Shown here: positions 1 to 6,905 of the stretch, one piece after another
How the letters are laid out: each line of letters begins with the position of its first letter
Numbering within the stretch: the first letter of the stretch is position 1
From: an uncultured candidate division Zixibacteria bacterium
GTDB taxonomy: Bacteria > Zixibacteria > MSB-5A5 > SM1-73
Direction of reading: 5' to 3'
DNA length: 50,216 bases
Assembly: GCA_903908285.1 (NCBI GenBank)
Contig: CAIVRH010000040.1
Location: 1 to 50,216, forward strand
The notes under the pieces: model-generated
Seen by the model: only the letters and a program-made list of their open reading frames with translations
Told to the model about the DNA's origin: nothing
Databases searched by the model: none
Program-made: the position numbers and the translations under genes

Positions 1-1
1 A

Positions 2-607
2 AATATAGAAAAGGAAATAAAAGCCGTGGAAAAATGCGGGGTGGAGCTGCTCCATTTAGACATCATGGACGGTCACTTTGTCCCCAACCTTACTTTTGGA
101 CCCATGATAGTCGGAGCCATAAACCGCTGCACCGATCTCCCCTTGGACGTCCACCTAATGATCGAAAACCCGGATTCTTTAGTTGAAGAATTTGTTAAGA
201 ATGGAGCAGATTACCTTACGGTTAGCATCGAAGCTTGTAGACACCTCAATAGAACCATAAACCTGATCAAAAGTTACAAAATAAAAGCGGGTTGTGCTTT
301 GAATCCGGCCACATCCTTATGTCTGGTGAAGCCGGTATTGGATGATCTTGATCTTCTGCTATTGATGAGCGTTAATCCCGGATTCGGAGGGCAGAAATTT
401 ATCCCATCAGTCCTGCCTAAGATCAAAGCGGCGAAAGAATTAATCAAAGAGCATAAACTAAAGACGGAAATTGAGGTGGACGGAGGGATAAATCCCGAAA
501 CTGCAAAAGCGGTGAAAAAAGCTGGTGCAACCATTATAGTGGCGGGAGCAGCAATTTTCAAGAGTAAAAACTATTGTCAGTCAGTTAAAGCTTTACGAGA
601 AGCATAA
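2..607 (+). CDS. rpe: Ribulose-phosphate 3-epimerase, 5'-truncated by the window edge
   Basis: This enzyme interconverts D-ribulose 5-phosphate and D-xylulose 5-phosphate in the cytoplasmic pentose phosphate pathway. The reading frame is open to the first bases of the window, so the start lies upstream; the GTG at 26 is an internal Val codon, not the start. Visible TIM-barrel motifs are HLDIMDGHFVPNLTFGP, with the metal-binding His and catalytic Asp, then DVHLMIENP, SVNPGFGGQKFIP and EVDGGINPE, with the second catalytic Asp. The C-terminal phosphate-binding stretch VAGAAIFKS is also present. About 200 residues are seen of a family norm near 220, so roughly 20 are missing. The identification is secure. 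What lies upstream is unknown. Confidence 0.95.
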   Translation, partial: NIEKEIKAVEKCGVELLHLDIMDGHFVPNLTFGPMIVGAINRCTDLPLDVHLMIENPDSLVEEFVKNGADYLTVSIEACRHLNRTINLIKSYKIKAGCALNPATSLCLVKPVLDDLDLLLLMSVNPGFGGQKFIPSVLPKIKAAKELIKEHKLKTEIEVDGGINPETAKAVKKAGATIIVAGAAIFKSKNYCQSVKALREA

Positions 608-660
608 GAACTTACAAATAACCTCATCCCCTGTCCTATGGATCTCCGATCCTAGGGATC

Positions 661-727
661 TTTGATTTCCCCCTCTCCACATTTATGGAGAGGGGTTCAC
701 CCTGAAGGGGACAAAGGGGGAGAGTAG
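661..727. repeat. Dispersed CCCTCTCC-type hairpin repeat in the rpe downstream spacer
   Basis: A perfect 10-bp stem (CCCCTCTCCA at 670-679, TGGAGAGGGG at 686-695) closes a 6-nt loop. It is followed by related words (CCCTGAAGGGG, AAAGGGGGAGAG). The same kind of sequence recurs at about 19910-19945, 20071-20083 and 22318-22350, so I read it as a dispersed intergenic repeat rather than a gene-specific element. There is no T-run, so an intrinsic terminator is not supported. Confidence 0.5.
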
Positions 728-741
728 AGGATGATTTTAAA

Positions 742-1728
742 ATGCCTACCAAATGGTTTGGTCTGGTTTTGACAATGACAATGATTTTTGGGTTTATGCT
801 CTTTGGGTGTCATAAGAAATCAACCAATCCCAAGCTACCCAGTTGGATCACCTACAATAGTTCAAATAGCGGCCTTGCTAGCAACTATGTTTTAGCTATA
901 ACAATCGACGCCTCAGGTAATGAATGGTTCGGAACAGGTGAGGGAGTGAGTAAGTTTGATGGCACTAACTGGACCACCTACAACACCTCAAACAGCAGTA
1001 TTGTTGCGAATGGTATCCTATCAGTTGCAATTGATGCTGCAGGAAATAAATGGTTTGGGACTGGTATTGGTGTAAGTAAATTTGATGGCAATAACTGGAC
1101 AACATACGATACATCAAACTGCGGTCTGGCAGGCCGCTCTGTCTACGCAATAGCTGTAGATTCTTCGGGCAACATATGGTTCGGAACTGGTGACGGTGTG
1201 AGTAGGTTTGATGGCACTAAATGGACGACCTATAATAAGTTTAACAGTTGGCTCGCTCATAACTGTGTCACCGCTATAACAGTTGATTCCTCAAGCAACA
1301 TATGGTTTGGGACTGAAGAGGGGGTAAGTAAGTTTGATGGCACTAACTGGACCACCTACAAGACCTCAAATAGCGGGCTCGCTAACAGCTTTGTCAAGGG
1401 AATTGCTATTGATGCTTCAGGGAACAAATGGTTTGGAACCGATCAAGGTATAAGTAAGTTTGACGGCACCAATTGGAGTACCTACGATACCTCAAACAGC
1501 GGGCTTGCCGACAACGGGATACATACAATAGCGATTGATGTTTTAGATAACAAATGGTTTGGGACTCATAGTGGTGTAAGTATGTTGGGCTGGCCTGGTT
1601 GGTGGACTACCTATAACACTGCGAACAGCCAACTTGCTCACAATGAGATCTGGTCAATAGCAATTGACGCATATGGCAACAAATGGTTTGGAACTGAGGG
1701 TGGTGGTGTAAGTAAGTTTCATGAATAG
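742..1728 (+). CDS. Lipoprotein with a seven-bladed 'two-component regulator propeller' domain
   Basis: The N-terminus is a lipoprotein signal: a basic start, a hydrophobic stretch and an LFGC lipobox with Cys23 as the lipidated residue. The mature protein is almost entirely seven tandem repeats of about 43 residues. Each carries a version of D.SGN.WFGT..GVSKFDG.NW.TY, and the WFGT motif occurs seven times, enough for one closed seven-bladed beta-propeller. This repeat family is known from the periplasmic sensor part of BvgS-like and Bacteroidetes hybrid kinases, but here it stands alone with no kinase. A role in binding a surface ligand or polysaccharide is an inference. The start at 742 follows a GAGG at 727-730. 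Nothing nearby indicates a partner. The repeats are very alike at DNA level, so copy number could vary. Confidence 0.8.
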   Translation: MPTKWFGLVLTMTMIFGFMLFGCHKKSTNPKLPSWITYNSSNSGLASNYVLAITIDASGNEWFGTGEGVSKFDGTNWTTYNTSNSSIVANGILSVAIDAAGNKWFGTGIGVSKFDGNNWTTYDTSNCGLAGRSVYAIAVDSSGNIWFGTGDGVSRFDGTKWTTYNKFNSWLAHNCVTAITVDSSSNIWFGTEEGVSKFDGTNWTTYKTSNSGLANSFVKGIAIDASGNKWFGTDQGISKFDGTNWSTYDTSNSGLADNGIHTIAIDVLDNKWFGTHSGVSMLGWPGWWTTYNTANSQLAHNEIWSIAIDAYGNKWFGTEGGGVSKFHE

Positions 1729-1856
1729 ATAAAACCCTTGCGAGCTGCGTTTTACTAGTAGATCGAGGGTGGTCCTATCTTCTATCTTCGGATAAGCAAG
1801 AAAGTAAAAATACACGGTCCGAGCGGTTAGGAGACAAAATCGACTGAGGATTTATG

Positions 1857-1885
1857 TTGCATGATATAAGATTGAAATTTATATT
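1857..1885 (+). promoter_or_regulatory. Possible sigma70-type promoter for ffh
   Basis: TTGCAT (1857-1862) and TATATT (1880-1885) are separated by 17 bp. The -10 is good and the -35 is weak. The position would give a leader of about 125 nt ahead of ffh. It is called from pattern alone. Confidence 0.3.
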
Positions 1886-1976
1886 ATGATTTCTGCGTTT
1901 TGAGCCGAGCAGACGTATGATAGCAGTTGGAGAATACCAGTTTGTGGGTGAGGTTTTTCGCGGAATTCACAGAAGA

Positions 1977-1994
1977 GCAAAAGCAAGCTTTTGC
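1977..1994 (+). promoter_or_regulatory. Perfect hairpin in the ffh leader
   Basis: GCAAAAG (1977-1983) and CTTTTGC (1988-1994) form a 7-bp stem with a 4-nt loop. It ends 24 nt before the ffh start codon, close to the ribosome-binding region. No T-run follows, so it is more likely a translational or stability element than a terminator. Its function is unknown. Confidence 0.3.
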
Positions 1995-2018
1995 ACTCCA
2001 AAACCTGAGTAGGAAACT

Positions 2019-3344
2019 ATGTTTGAAGATCTAACTAACAAATTAGAGGGTATTTTCAAGAAGATCCGCGGGCAGGGACGGCTTTCGGAAGGCAATATAA
2101 AGGATGCCTTAAAAGAAGTCAGGCGTGCCTTATTGGAAGCGGACGTCAACTACAAGGTGGTCAAGGATTTCATAACCCAGGTCGAAACCAAAGCCATAGG
2201 TCAGGAAGTTCTTAAAAGCATCACGCCGGGACAACTGGTTATCAAGATCGTCAATGATGAGTTAACCGCTCTTTTGGGCAGAGACAAAGTGGATATGAAG
2301 TTTTCTGCCCAGCCACCTACAGTCTTCATGTTAGTTGGTCTTCAGGGGTCAGGCAAAACTACTGCCTGCGGGAAGCTGGCACGATATTATAGAAAAAAGG
2401 GAAGATTCCCCCTGTTGGTAGCAGCAGATATCTATCGTCCGGCGGCTATAGATCAGCTCCAAATTCTGGGCAAATCGCTGGATATTCCGGTTTACACGAT
2501 CAAGGATGATCCGATTAAAATATCCGAATCCGCAGTGGAGCATGCCCGAAAAGAAGGCAAGGATTTAGTGATAATCGACACCGCGGGAAGGTTACATATC
2601 GATGAGCCGTTGATGGAGGAGCTTCGAAAGATTAAAAAGGCAGTCTCTCCGCAAGAGATAATCCTGGTGGCGGATGCCATGACCGGGCAGGATGCAGTCA
2701 ATATCGCCAAGACCTTTGAGGAGAAAATCGGACTGGATGGGATCTTTTTGACCAAGATGGACGGAGATGCCCGGGGAGGCGCTGCCCTTTCTATCCGGGC
2801 GGTTACCGGAAAGCCGATAAAGTTCGTAGGAGTGGGGGAGAAGCTGGATGCGCTGGAGATGTTTTATCCGGACCGGATTGCTTCCCGTATACTGGGAATG
2901 GGAGACGTCGTCTCTTTAGTAGAGAAAGCTCAAGAGGCGATAGATATAGAAGAAGCGGAGAAGCTGGAAAAGAAACTGCGAAAGGAGGCATTTACCTTAG
3001 ACGATTTCTACTCGCAGCTACAGCAGCTGAAAAAAATGGGTCCTTTGGAATCGGTTCTGGAGATGATCCCCGGATTGGGTGGAGCTTCCTTAAAAGGGCT
3101 CAAGATCGACGATAAAGCCATGGTCCGGGTGGAAGCGATGATCAACTCCATGACCAAAGACGAAAGGCATAAACCGCATATCATCGACGGCGGCAGGAGA
3201 AGAAGAATCGCCACCGGAAGCGGGACGTCAGTCCAGGATGTAAACCAGCTTTTAAAACAGTTCTTCATGATGCAGAAGATGATAAAGAACGTGACAAAGA
3301 TGGACATGAGGAAATTCGAGAAAGGATTTTTGGGCTTCAGGTAA
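2019..3344 (+). CDS. ffh: Signal recognition particle protein Ffh (SRP54 homologue)
   Basis: This is the GTPase of the signal recognition particle. It binds 4.5S RNA and the signal sequences of nascent membrane proteins and docks with FtsY. The 441 residues match the family norm. The N domain covers about residues 1-95. The G domain has GLQGSGKTT (107-115), DTAGR (187-191) and TKMDGDARGG (245-254). The C-terminal M domain ends in a methionine-rich segment containing FFMMQKM. It is the first gene of the classic block ffh-rpsP-rimM-trmD-rplS. I saw no 4.5S RNA gene in the window. The identification is secure. Confidence 0.97.
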   Translation: MFEDLTNKLEGIFKKIRGQGRLSEGNIKDALKEVRRALLEADVNYKVVKDFITQVETKAIGQEVLKSITPGQLVIKIVNDELTALLGRDKVDMKFSAQPPTVFMLVGLQGSGKTTACGKLARYYRKKGRFPLLVAADIYRPAAIDQLQILGKSLDIPVYTIKDDPIKISESAVEHARKEGKDLVIIDTAGRLHIDEPLMEELRKIKKAVSPQEIILVADAMTGQDAVNIAKTFEEKIGLDGIFLTKMDGDARGGAALSIRAVTGKPIKFVGVGEKLDALEMFYPDRIASRILGMGDVVSLVEKAQEAIDIEEAEKLEKKLRKEAFTLDDFYSQLQQLKKMGPLESVLEMIPGLGGASLKGLKIDDKAMVRVEAMINSMTKDERHKPHIIDGGRRRRIATGSGTSVQDVNQLLKQFFMMQKMIKNVTKMDMRKFEKGFLGFR

Positions 3345-3349
3345 TGAGA

Positions 3350-3475
3350 AAAAAGGGTCCAGAGGCCAGGGGCAAGGGTCCAGGGTCAAGAAGCAAGGGG
3401 CTAGAAGACAGGGTCCAGAAGCCAGGAGCAAGGGTCCGGGATCCAGACAAGGGACAAGGGTCAAAAAGTAAGGAA
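3350..3475. repeat. Low-complexity GGTCCAGA-word repeat between ffh and rpsP
   Basis: Directly after the ffh stop comes a purine-rich run of imperfect words such as AGGGTCCAG, GGGTCAAG, GAAGCCAGG and AAGCAAGGGGC. A 63-codon frame crosses it but encodes only Gly/Arg/Lys/Pro-rich low-complexity sequence with no family signature. I regard it as a non-coding degenerate repeat like those at 6598-6818 and 21211-21458. Confidence 0.55.
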
Positions 3476-3559
3476 ACGCAAATTGGAGAGCAAGGTTTAA
3501 GTGGACCAAGTCAGGCTAAAGTCAGATATTCATGAAAACCACATTAAACGGAGGTGAAT

Positions 3560-3958
3560 TTGCCAGTAATAATCAGACTGAGAAGGACAGGCGCAAAGAA
3601 AAAACCAACTTTCCGCTTTGTTGCCACGGATTCGCGCATGCCCAGAGACGGGAGGTTCCTCGAGATTCTGGGCCACTATAACCCCATCGAAAAACCTGCC
3701 ACCTTGAGAGTAAACGAGGAGCGAGTTTACCACTGGCTGAAGGAGGGCGCCACCACCAGCGATACGGTAAACGGACTATTCAAGCAGATTGGGCTCTGGA
3801 AAAAGTGGGAGATGATGAAGAAAGGCGAGGACGTTACCTTAGTCAATCTGGCCGGTCAGATAAAGGAAAAAACCAAGAAGAAGAAAAGGAAAGCAAAAGA
3901 AGGAGAAGCGGCAGCTGCACCTGCAGCTGGAGCCGAAGGCACTGCGAAAAAAGAATAG
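3560..3958 (+). CDS. rpsP: 30S ribosomal protein S16
   Basis: This is a small-subunit assembly protein. The N-terminus MPVIIRLRRTGAKKKPTFR and the motif DGRFLEILGHYNP are diagnostic for S16. I place the start at TTG 3560 because GGAGG at 3550-3554 sits 5 nt upstream and the product then begins as S16 normally does. The in-frame GTG at 3554 overlaps the ribosome-binding site. The core of about 85 residues is followed by a Lys-rich then Ala/Glu-rich tail of about 40 residues, a common low-conservation extension in S16. A hairpin with a T-rich tail lies about 100 bp downstream. Confidence 0.95.
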   Translation: MPVIIRLRRTGAKKKPTFRFVATDSRMPRDGRFLEILGHYNPIEKPATLRVNEERVYHWLKEGATTSDTVNGLFKQIGLWKKWEMMKKGEDVTLVNLAGQIKEKTKKKKRKAKEGEAAAAPAAGAEGTAKKE

Positions 3959-4060
3959 GGAATAGAGTATTGAGTATAGAGTAAAGAGCGAAAGATTAGA
4001 AGAAGACCGATACCCTATTACCTAACCTATCAGGTTTATGAACACTGTAATCCTTTGAGG

Positions 4061-4113
4061 ATGGTGTCTGTCTATAAGTGAACGCCGAAGCAGACATCAT
4101 GTTTTTGTTTTTT
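4061..4113 (+). terminator. Probable intrinsic terminator between rpsP and rimM
   Basis: ATGGTGTCTGT (4061-4071) pairs with GCAGACATCAT (4090-4100) through 11 bp with two G-U pairs, around an 18-nt loop. It is followed at once by GTTTTTGTTTTTT. The shape fits a Rho-independent terminator or attenuator that would separate ffh-rpsP from rimM-trmD. The long loop lowers confidence. Confidence 0.5.
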
Positions 4114-4233
4114 CCTAACTTTTCTATCAAGGTCGTGGTTTTCAAGAAAAAGCGGTTACCGGATTAAAACTGTTTTCATTGGAAACAGAAAGGTTTCTAA
4201 AGCAGTCTTTCTCCTTTCTTCCGATTGATACCG

Positions 4234-4749
4234 ATGTCCGAAATAAACCGGGTTACCATAGGACAAATCTGCCGGGTGCGGGGGGTTAGAGGGGAAATGG
4301 CGGTTATCCCTTTAACGGATAATCCCGACCGGTTTTCCGAATTGAATGAAATCAAGATCACCGTCGGGGGAATCACCCGGGAGTTTCACCTGAAAGGAGC
4401 AAAAAAACTTTCAGGCAGGATTCTGATCCAGTTACAAGAGATAAAGACCCCGGAGGAAGCCAAACTTTTGGTGGGCGGCTTCATCGAAATAGAAAAAGAG
4501 CAGTTAATAAAGCTGGGAGAAGGAAACTATTTCGTATTCGACCTGATCGGATTGGAGGTTATAACCGCTTCAGGAGATAGGGTCGGTCAGGTGAAAGAGG
4601 TGATATCGCTTCCCGCCAATGACATTTATATAGTGGAATCCGGGAATAAGACATATAATATTCCCGCTACCAAAAACATAGTCAAAAGGATCGATCTGGC
4701 AAAGGGAGTGATGATTATAGAACCGATGGAAGGTTTGCTGGAGCTTTGA
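4234..4749 (+). CDS. rimM: Ribosome maturation factor RimM
   Basis: RimM binds S19 and helps mature the 30S head and process 16S rRNA. The N-terminal RimM domain (about residues 5-90) starts INRVTIGQICRVRGVRGE, and the C-terminal PRC-barrel (about 98-170) includes YFVFDLIGLEV and the end motif AKGVMIIEPMEGLLEL. I prefer ATG 4234 to the upstream in-frame TTG 4225 because homologues begin just before the VTIGQI strand. Neither start has a clear Shine-Dalgarno sequence. The trmD start follows 7 nt after the stop, so the two are almost certainly cotranscribed. Confidence 0.94.
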   Translation: MSEINRVTIGQICRVRGVRGEMAVIPLTDNPDRFSELNEIKITVGGITREFHLKGAKKLSGRILIQLQEIKTPEEAKLLVGGFIEIEKEQLIKLGEGNYFVFDLIGLEVITASGDRVGQVKEVISLPANDIYIVESGNKTYNIPATKNIVKRIDLAKGVMIIEPMEGLLEL

Positions 4750-4756
4750 AAAAGAA

Positions 4757-5506
4757 ATGTTGATCGATATTTTAACCATATTCCCCGCCATGTTTTCCGG
4801 ATTTTTGGATGAGAGCCTGGTGCAAAGGGCAAAAGAAAAAAACCTGGCCCAAATCCGAATATTCAATTTAAGGGATTATTCCGGGGATAAGCATAAGACC
4901 GTGGACGATGCCCCTTTCGGCGGCGGGGGAGGGATGGTGCTGATGCTCGAGCCATTACACCGGGCATTAGAATCGCTGGCGAAACAGGAGGAAGAAAAGT
5001 CATCCACCAGCATAATATTGACCACACCTCAGGGGGAGAGATTTTCCCAGAAGAAGGCTTTCGAGCTTTCGCTCAAAGGACACCTGATAATCATTTGCGG
5101 GCATTACAAGGGGGTGGACGAAAGGTTAAAAATGCTTCATCCTCTGGAGGAAATATCCATTGGTGATTATGTGCTGACCGGAGGGGAGATTCCCTCCCTG
5201 GTGATAATCGATGCAGTGGTCCGGTTGATCCCGGGGGTTTTAGGGGATTTTGAGTCTGCCCAGACCGATTCGTTCTTCGAAGATATATTAGGACCGCCCC
5301 AATATACCCGTCCGGCGGAATTTGACGGATTAAAAGTACCGGATATGCTATTGTCCGGGGACCATGAGAAAATCAAAAAGTGGCGGCGGAAAGAAGCATT
5401 AAAAAGGACTTTACAAAATAGACCGGATCTGTTAAATTGGAATGAATTGGCTGAAGAAGAAAAAAAGTGGATGGAGGAAAATGAAGAGAAGGAGAAAAGC
5501 GAATAA
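4757..5506 (+). CDS. trmD: tRNA (guanine-N1)-methyltransferase TrmD
   Basis: TrmD uses S-adenosylmethionine to methylate G37 next to the anticodon of certain tRNAs and so prevents +1 frameshifting. The 249-residue length is typical. Motifs seen are the start IDILTIFPAMF, DDAPFGGGGGMV, the trefoil-knot SAM-binding segment SIGDYVLTGGE, and the C-terminal LGPPQYTRPAEF and LLSGDHEKIKKWR. The gene sits directly behind rimM. After the stop, the spacer at about 5504-5530 again has the AATAACGAATGACGGATAA-type word repeat. Confidence 0.97.
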   Translation: MLIDILTIFPAMFSGFLDESLVQRAKEKNLAQIRIFNLRDYSGDKHKTVDDAPFGGGGGMVLMLEPLHRALESLAKQEEEKSSTSIILTTPQGERFSQKKAFELSLKGHLIIICGHYKGVDERLKMLHPLEEISIGDYVLTGGEIPSLVIIDAVVRLIPGVLGDFESAQTDSFFEDILGPPQYTRPAEFDGLKVPDMLLSGDHEKIKKWRRKEALKRTLQNRPDLLNWNELAEEEKKWMEENEEKEKSE

Positions 5507-5598
5507 CGAATGAGGAATGACGGATAAAGAAAGAATTATTAGCTGCAGTCACCAACGGTATAGCGGTGATCTGCGTTTAAGTTTGCACGGAGGAGAAA

Positions 5599-5967
5599 AT
5601 GGATGTGATATCAGCTTTAGAAGCCAAATACGTAAAGGATAATATCCCGGAGTTTAAACCCGGAGATACCCTTAAAGTTTCGACCAAAATAAGGGAAGGG
5701 GACAAGGAAAGGATTCAGGCATTTGAAGGAGTGGTAATTCAAAGGCGGGGAAGGGGGACCGGGGCAACCTTTACTTTGAGAAAAATTTCGGGCGGTGTAG
5801 GGGTGGAGCGCATCTTTCCCCTGTTTTCCCCGAATATCACCAAACTCGAGATTCTGCGGCAAGGAAAAGTAAAAAGAGCAAAACTCTATTACCTCAGGGG
5901 ATTGAAGGGAAAATCTGCCCGGATCCAGGAGAAGAAAAAAGAGGAAGAAACAGGAGCTGAGTCTTAA
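5599..5967 (+). CDS. rplS: 50S ribosomal protein L19
   Basis: L19 lies at the interface of the two ribosomal subunits. The sequence has the family motifs [46 protein letters not shown] and [11 protein letters not shown]. The core length is normal, with a short Lys/Glu-rich tail. The start at 5599 has an ideal GGAGGAG just upstream. This is the last gene of the translation block and is closed by a strong terminator. Confidence 0.97.
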   Translation: MDVISALEAKYVKDNIPEFKPGDTLKVSTKIREGDKERIQAFEGVVIQRRGRGTGATFTLRKISGGVGVERIFPLFSPNITKLEILRQGKVKRAKLYYLRGLKGKSARIQEKKKEEETGAES

Positions 5968-6000
5968 TCGGGAATTTTCTTTAAATTCGAGAATGAATTA

Positions 6001-6026
6001 AGCGGAACATATGTTCCGCTTTTTTA
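6001..6026 (+). terminator. Intrinsic terminator of the ffh-rplS block
   Basis: A perfect palindrome, AGCGGAACAT followed by ATGTTCCGCT (6001-6020), is followed by a T-run reaching 6026. It lies 33 nt past the rplS stop. Confidence 0.9.
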
Positions 6027-6597
6027 TTTCCATGAGAAGATAGGCGATGGTTTATGATGATACATATCTGAAGAGAAACAGATTCTGCATTCTTAAGGCT
6101 TGGACGCTTGGTCGTTTTTGAAGTTTTAGGATTCCCTAATATCCTGGAACATGATTAGGCAGTATGACGTCACCAGAATGAGAATACTGACAATTGTTTC
6201 AAGATATCCTTGCCGGTATTTATATCCAGTCCTAATGACACCCCTTATCACACGCTGCGGGAATGCTTTTTCCGGTTATTGTCCGTCCTTACAGAGGATT
6301 TCGTTCTGCCGGGGACTAAATCAAATCTCAAATATGCCGATATAAACTTTGTAGAGATGAAATCAAAATCGATCAATTCCAGTGTTTGGCTAAAATAATC
6401 GGGAAGTCAAATTGAACCAGTCAAAAGATCATACACCACCATATCCTGAAGAAGGGGGATGCCTGATTTAGGCATTAAAGGGTAGGGTATAACAAGGGGG
6501 GTAAAGCCGTCCAGAATTCCACAGAAGGTGGGATTGGGGGCGGCTTTTTAATGGGTTATCTACAAATCAGTAACTAATCAAAAGGGTTCCTGAAAAA
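6027..6597. other. Non-coding stretch with two hairpins, the second terminator-like
   Basis: No convincing gene is present; the two overlapping short frames at 6151-6398 have no ribosome-binding site or family signature. Two structures stand out: a hairpin ATGCCT (6459-6464)/AGGCAT (6470-6475), and a terminator-like stem AAAGCCGTCC (6503-6512)/GGGCGGCTTT (6538-6547) that runs into a T-run. A terminator on the plus strand here has no visible gene to end, because rplS is already closed at 6026. A small RNA transcribed somewhere in 6030-6549 is possible but not shown. Confidence 0.4.
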
Positions 6598-6818
6598 AAG
6601 TTCGAAGGTTCAAAAGTTCAAGGGTTCAATCAAACGCGTAGCTGAGCCTTTACGGCTCAGCGGAAGGAGAAGACTAAAAGCGCTCAATGTTCAAGGTTTA
6701 AAGTTCAAAGTTTAAGGGGTCAAGGATTCAAGGGTTCAAGCGGTCAAGGGTTAGAGGAAGACTTAATCGTTCAAAGTTCAAGGATTCGAGAAAAAAAGTT
6801 CAAAGGTTCAAAAGTTCA
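6598..6818. repeat. Degenerate GTTCAAGG-word repeat with an embedded hairpin
   Basis: The words GTTCAAAGG, GTTCAAGGG and AAAGTTCAAG recur about twenty times with drift and no fixed period. Inside lies an 8-bp perfect hairpin GCTGAGCC (6641-6648)/GGCTCAGC (6654-6661). The segment 6635-6653 matches the reverse complement of 18897-18915 with one mismatch, which marks it as part of a dispersed repeat. Confidence 0.65.
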
Positions 6819-6825
6819 GCGGAAT

Positions 6826-6864
6826 CAAAAATACCGGCACCCGAAATATATCAGGTGCCGGCAT
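6826..6864 (-). terminator. Terminator of the peptidase-propeller-barrel gene
   Basis: Read on the minus strand, ATGCCGGCACC (6864-6854) pairs with GGTGCCGGTAT (6841-6831) and is followed by a T-run (6830-6827). The stem is 11 bp with one G-U pair. It lies just past the stop codon at 6906. Confidence 0.8.
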
Positions 6865-6905
6865 TTTATAACTGTTACCGTGGATAAAAAGGCATATGAA
6901 CGGGG

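Noticed and set aside
26-28. GTG at 26 as the start of rpe
   Set aside because: The frame is open upstream and the residues before it (KEIKAVEKCG) continue the normal Rpe alignment, so the gene is simply cut by the window.
3344-3535. A 63-codon frame overlapping the ffh stop
   Set aside because: The product is low-complexity Gly/Arg/Lys/Pro made by a word repeat, with no ribosome-binding site and no family signature.
3554-3556. GTG at 3554 as the rpsP start
   Set aside because: It overlaps the GGAGGTG ribosome-binding site, and the TTG at 3560 gives the normal S16 N-terminus.
6151-6398. Two overlapping frames of 62-64 codons in the spacer after rplS
   Set aside because: They overlap in different frames, lack ribosome-binding sites and show no recognisable motif.
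6598-6818. Repeated GTTCAAGG words as a CRISPR array
   Set aside because: Units are under 10 bp, vary in sequence and spacing, and have no unique spacers or cas genes nearby.
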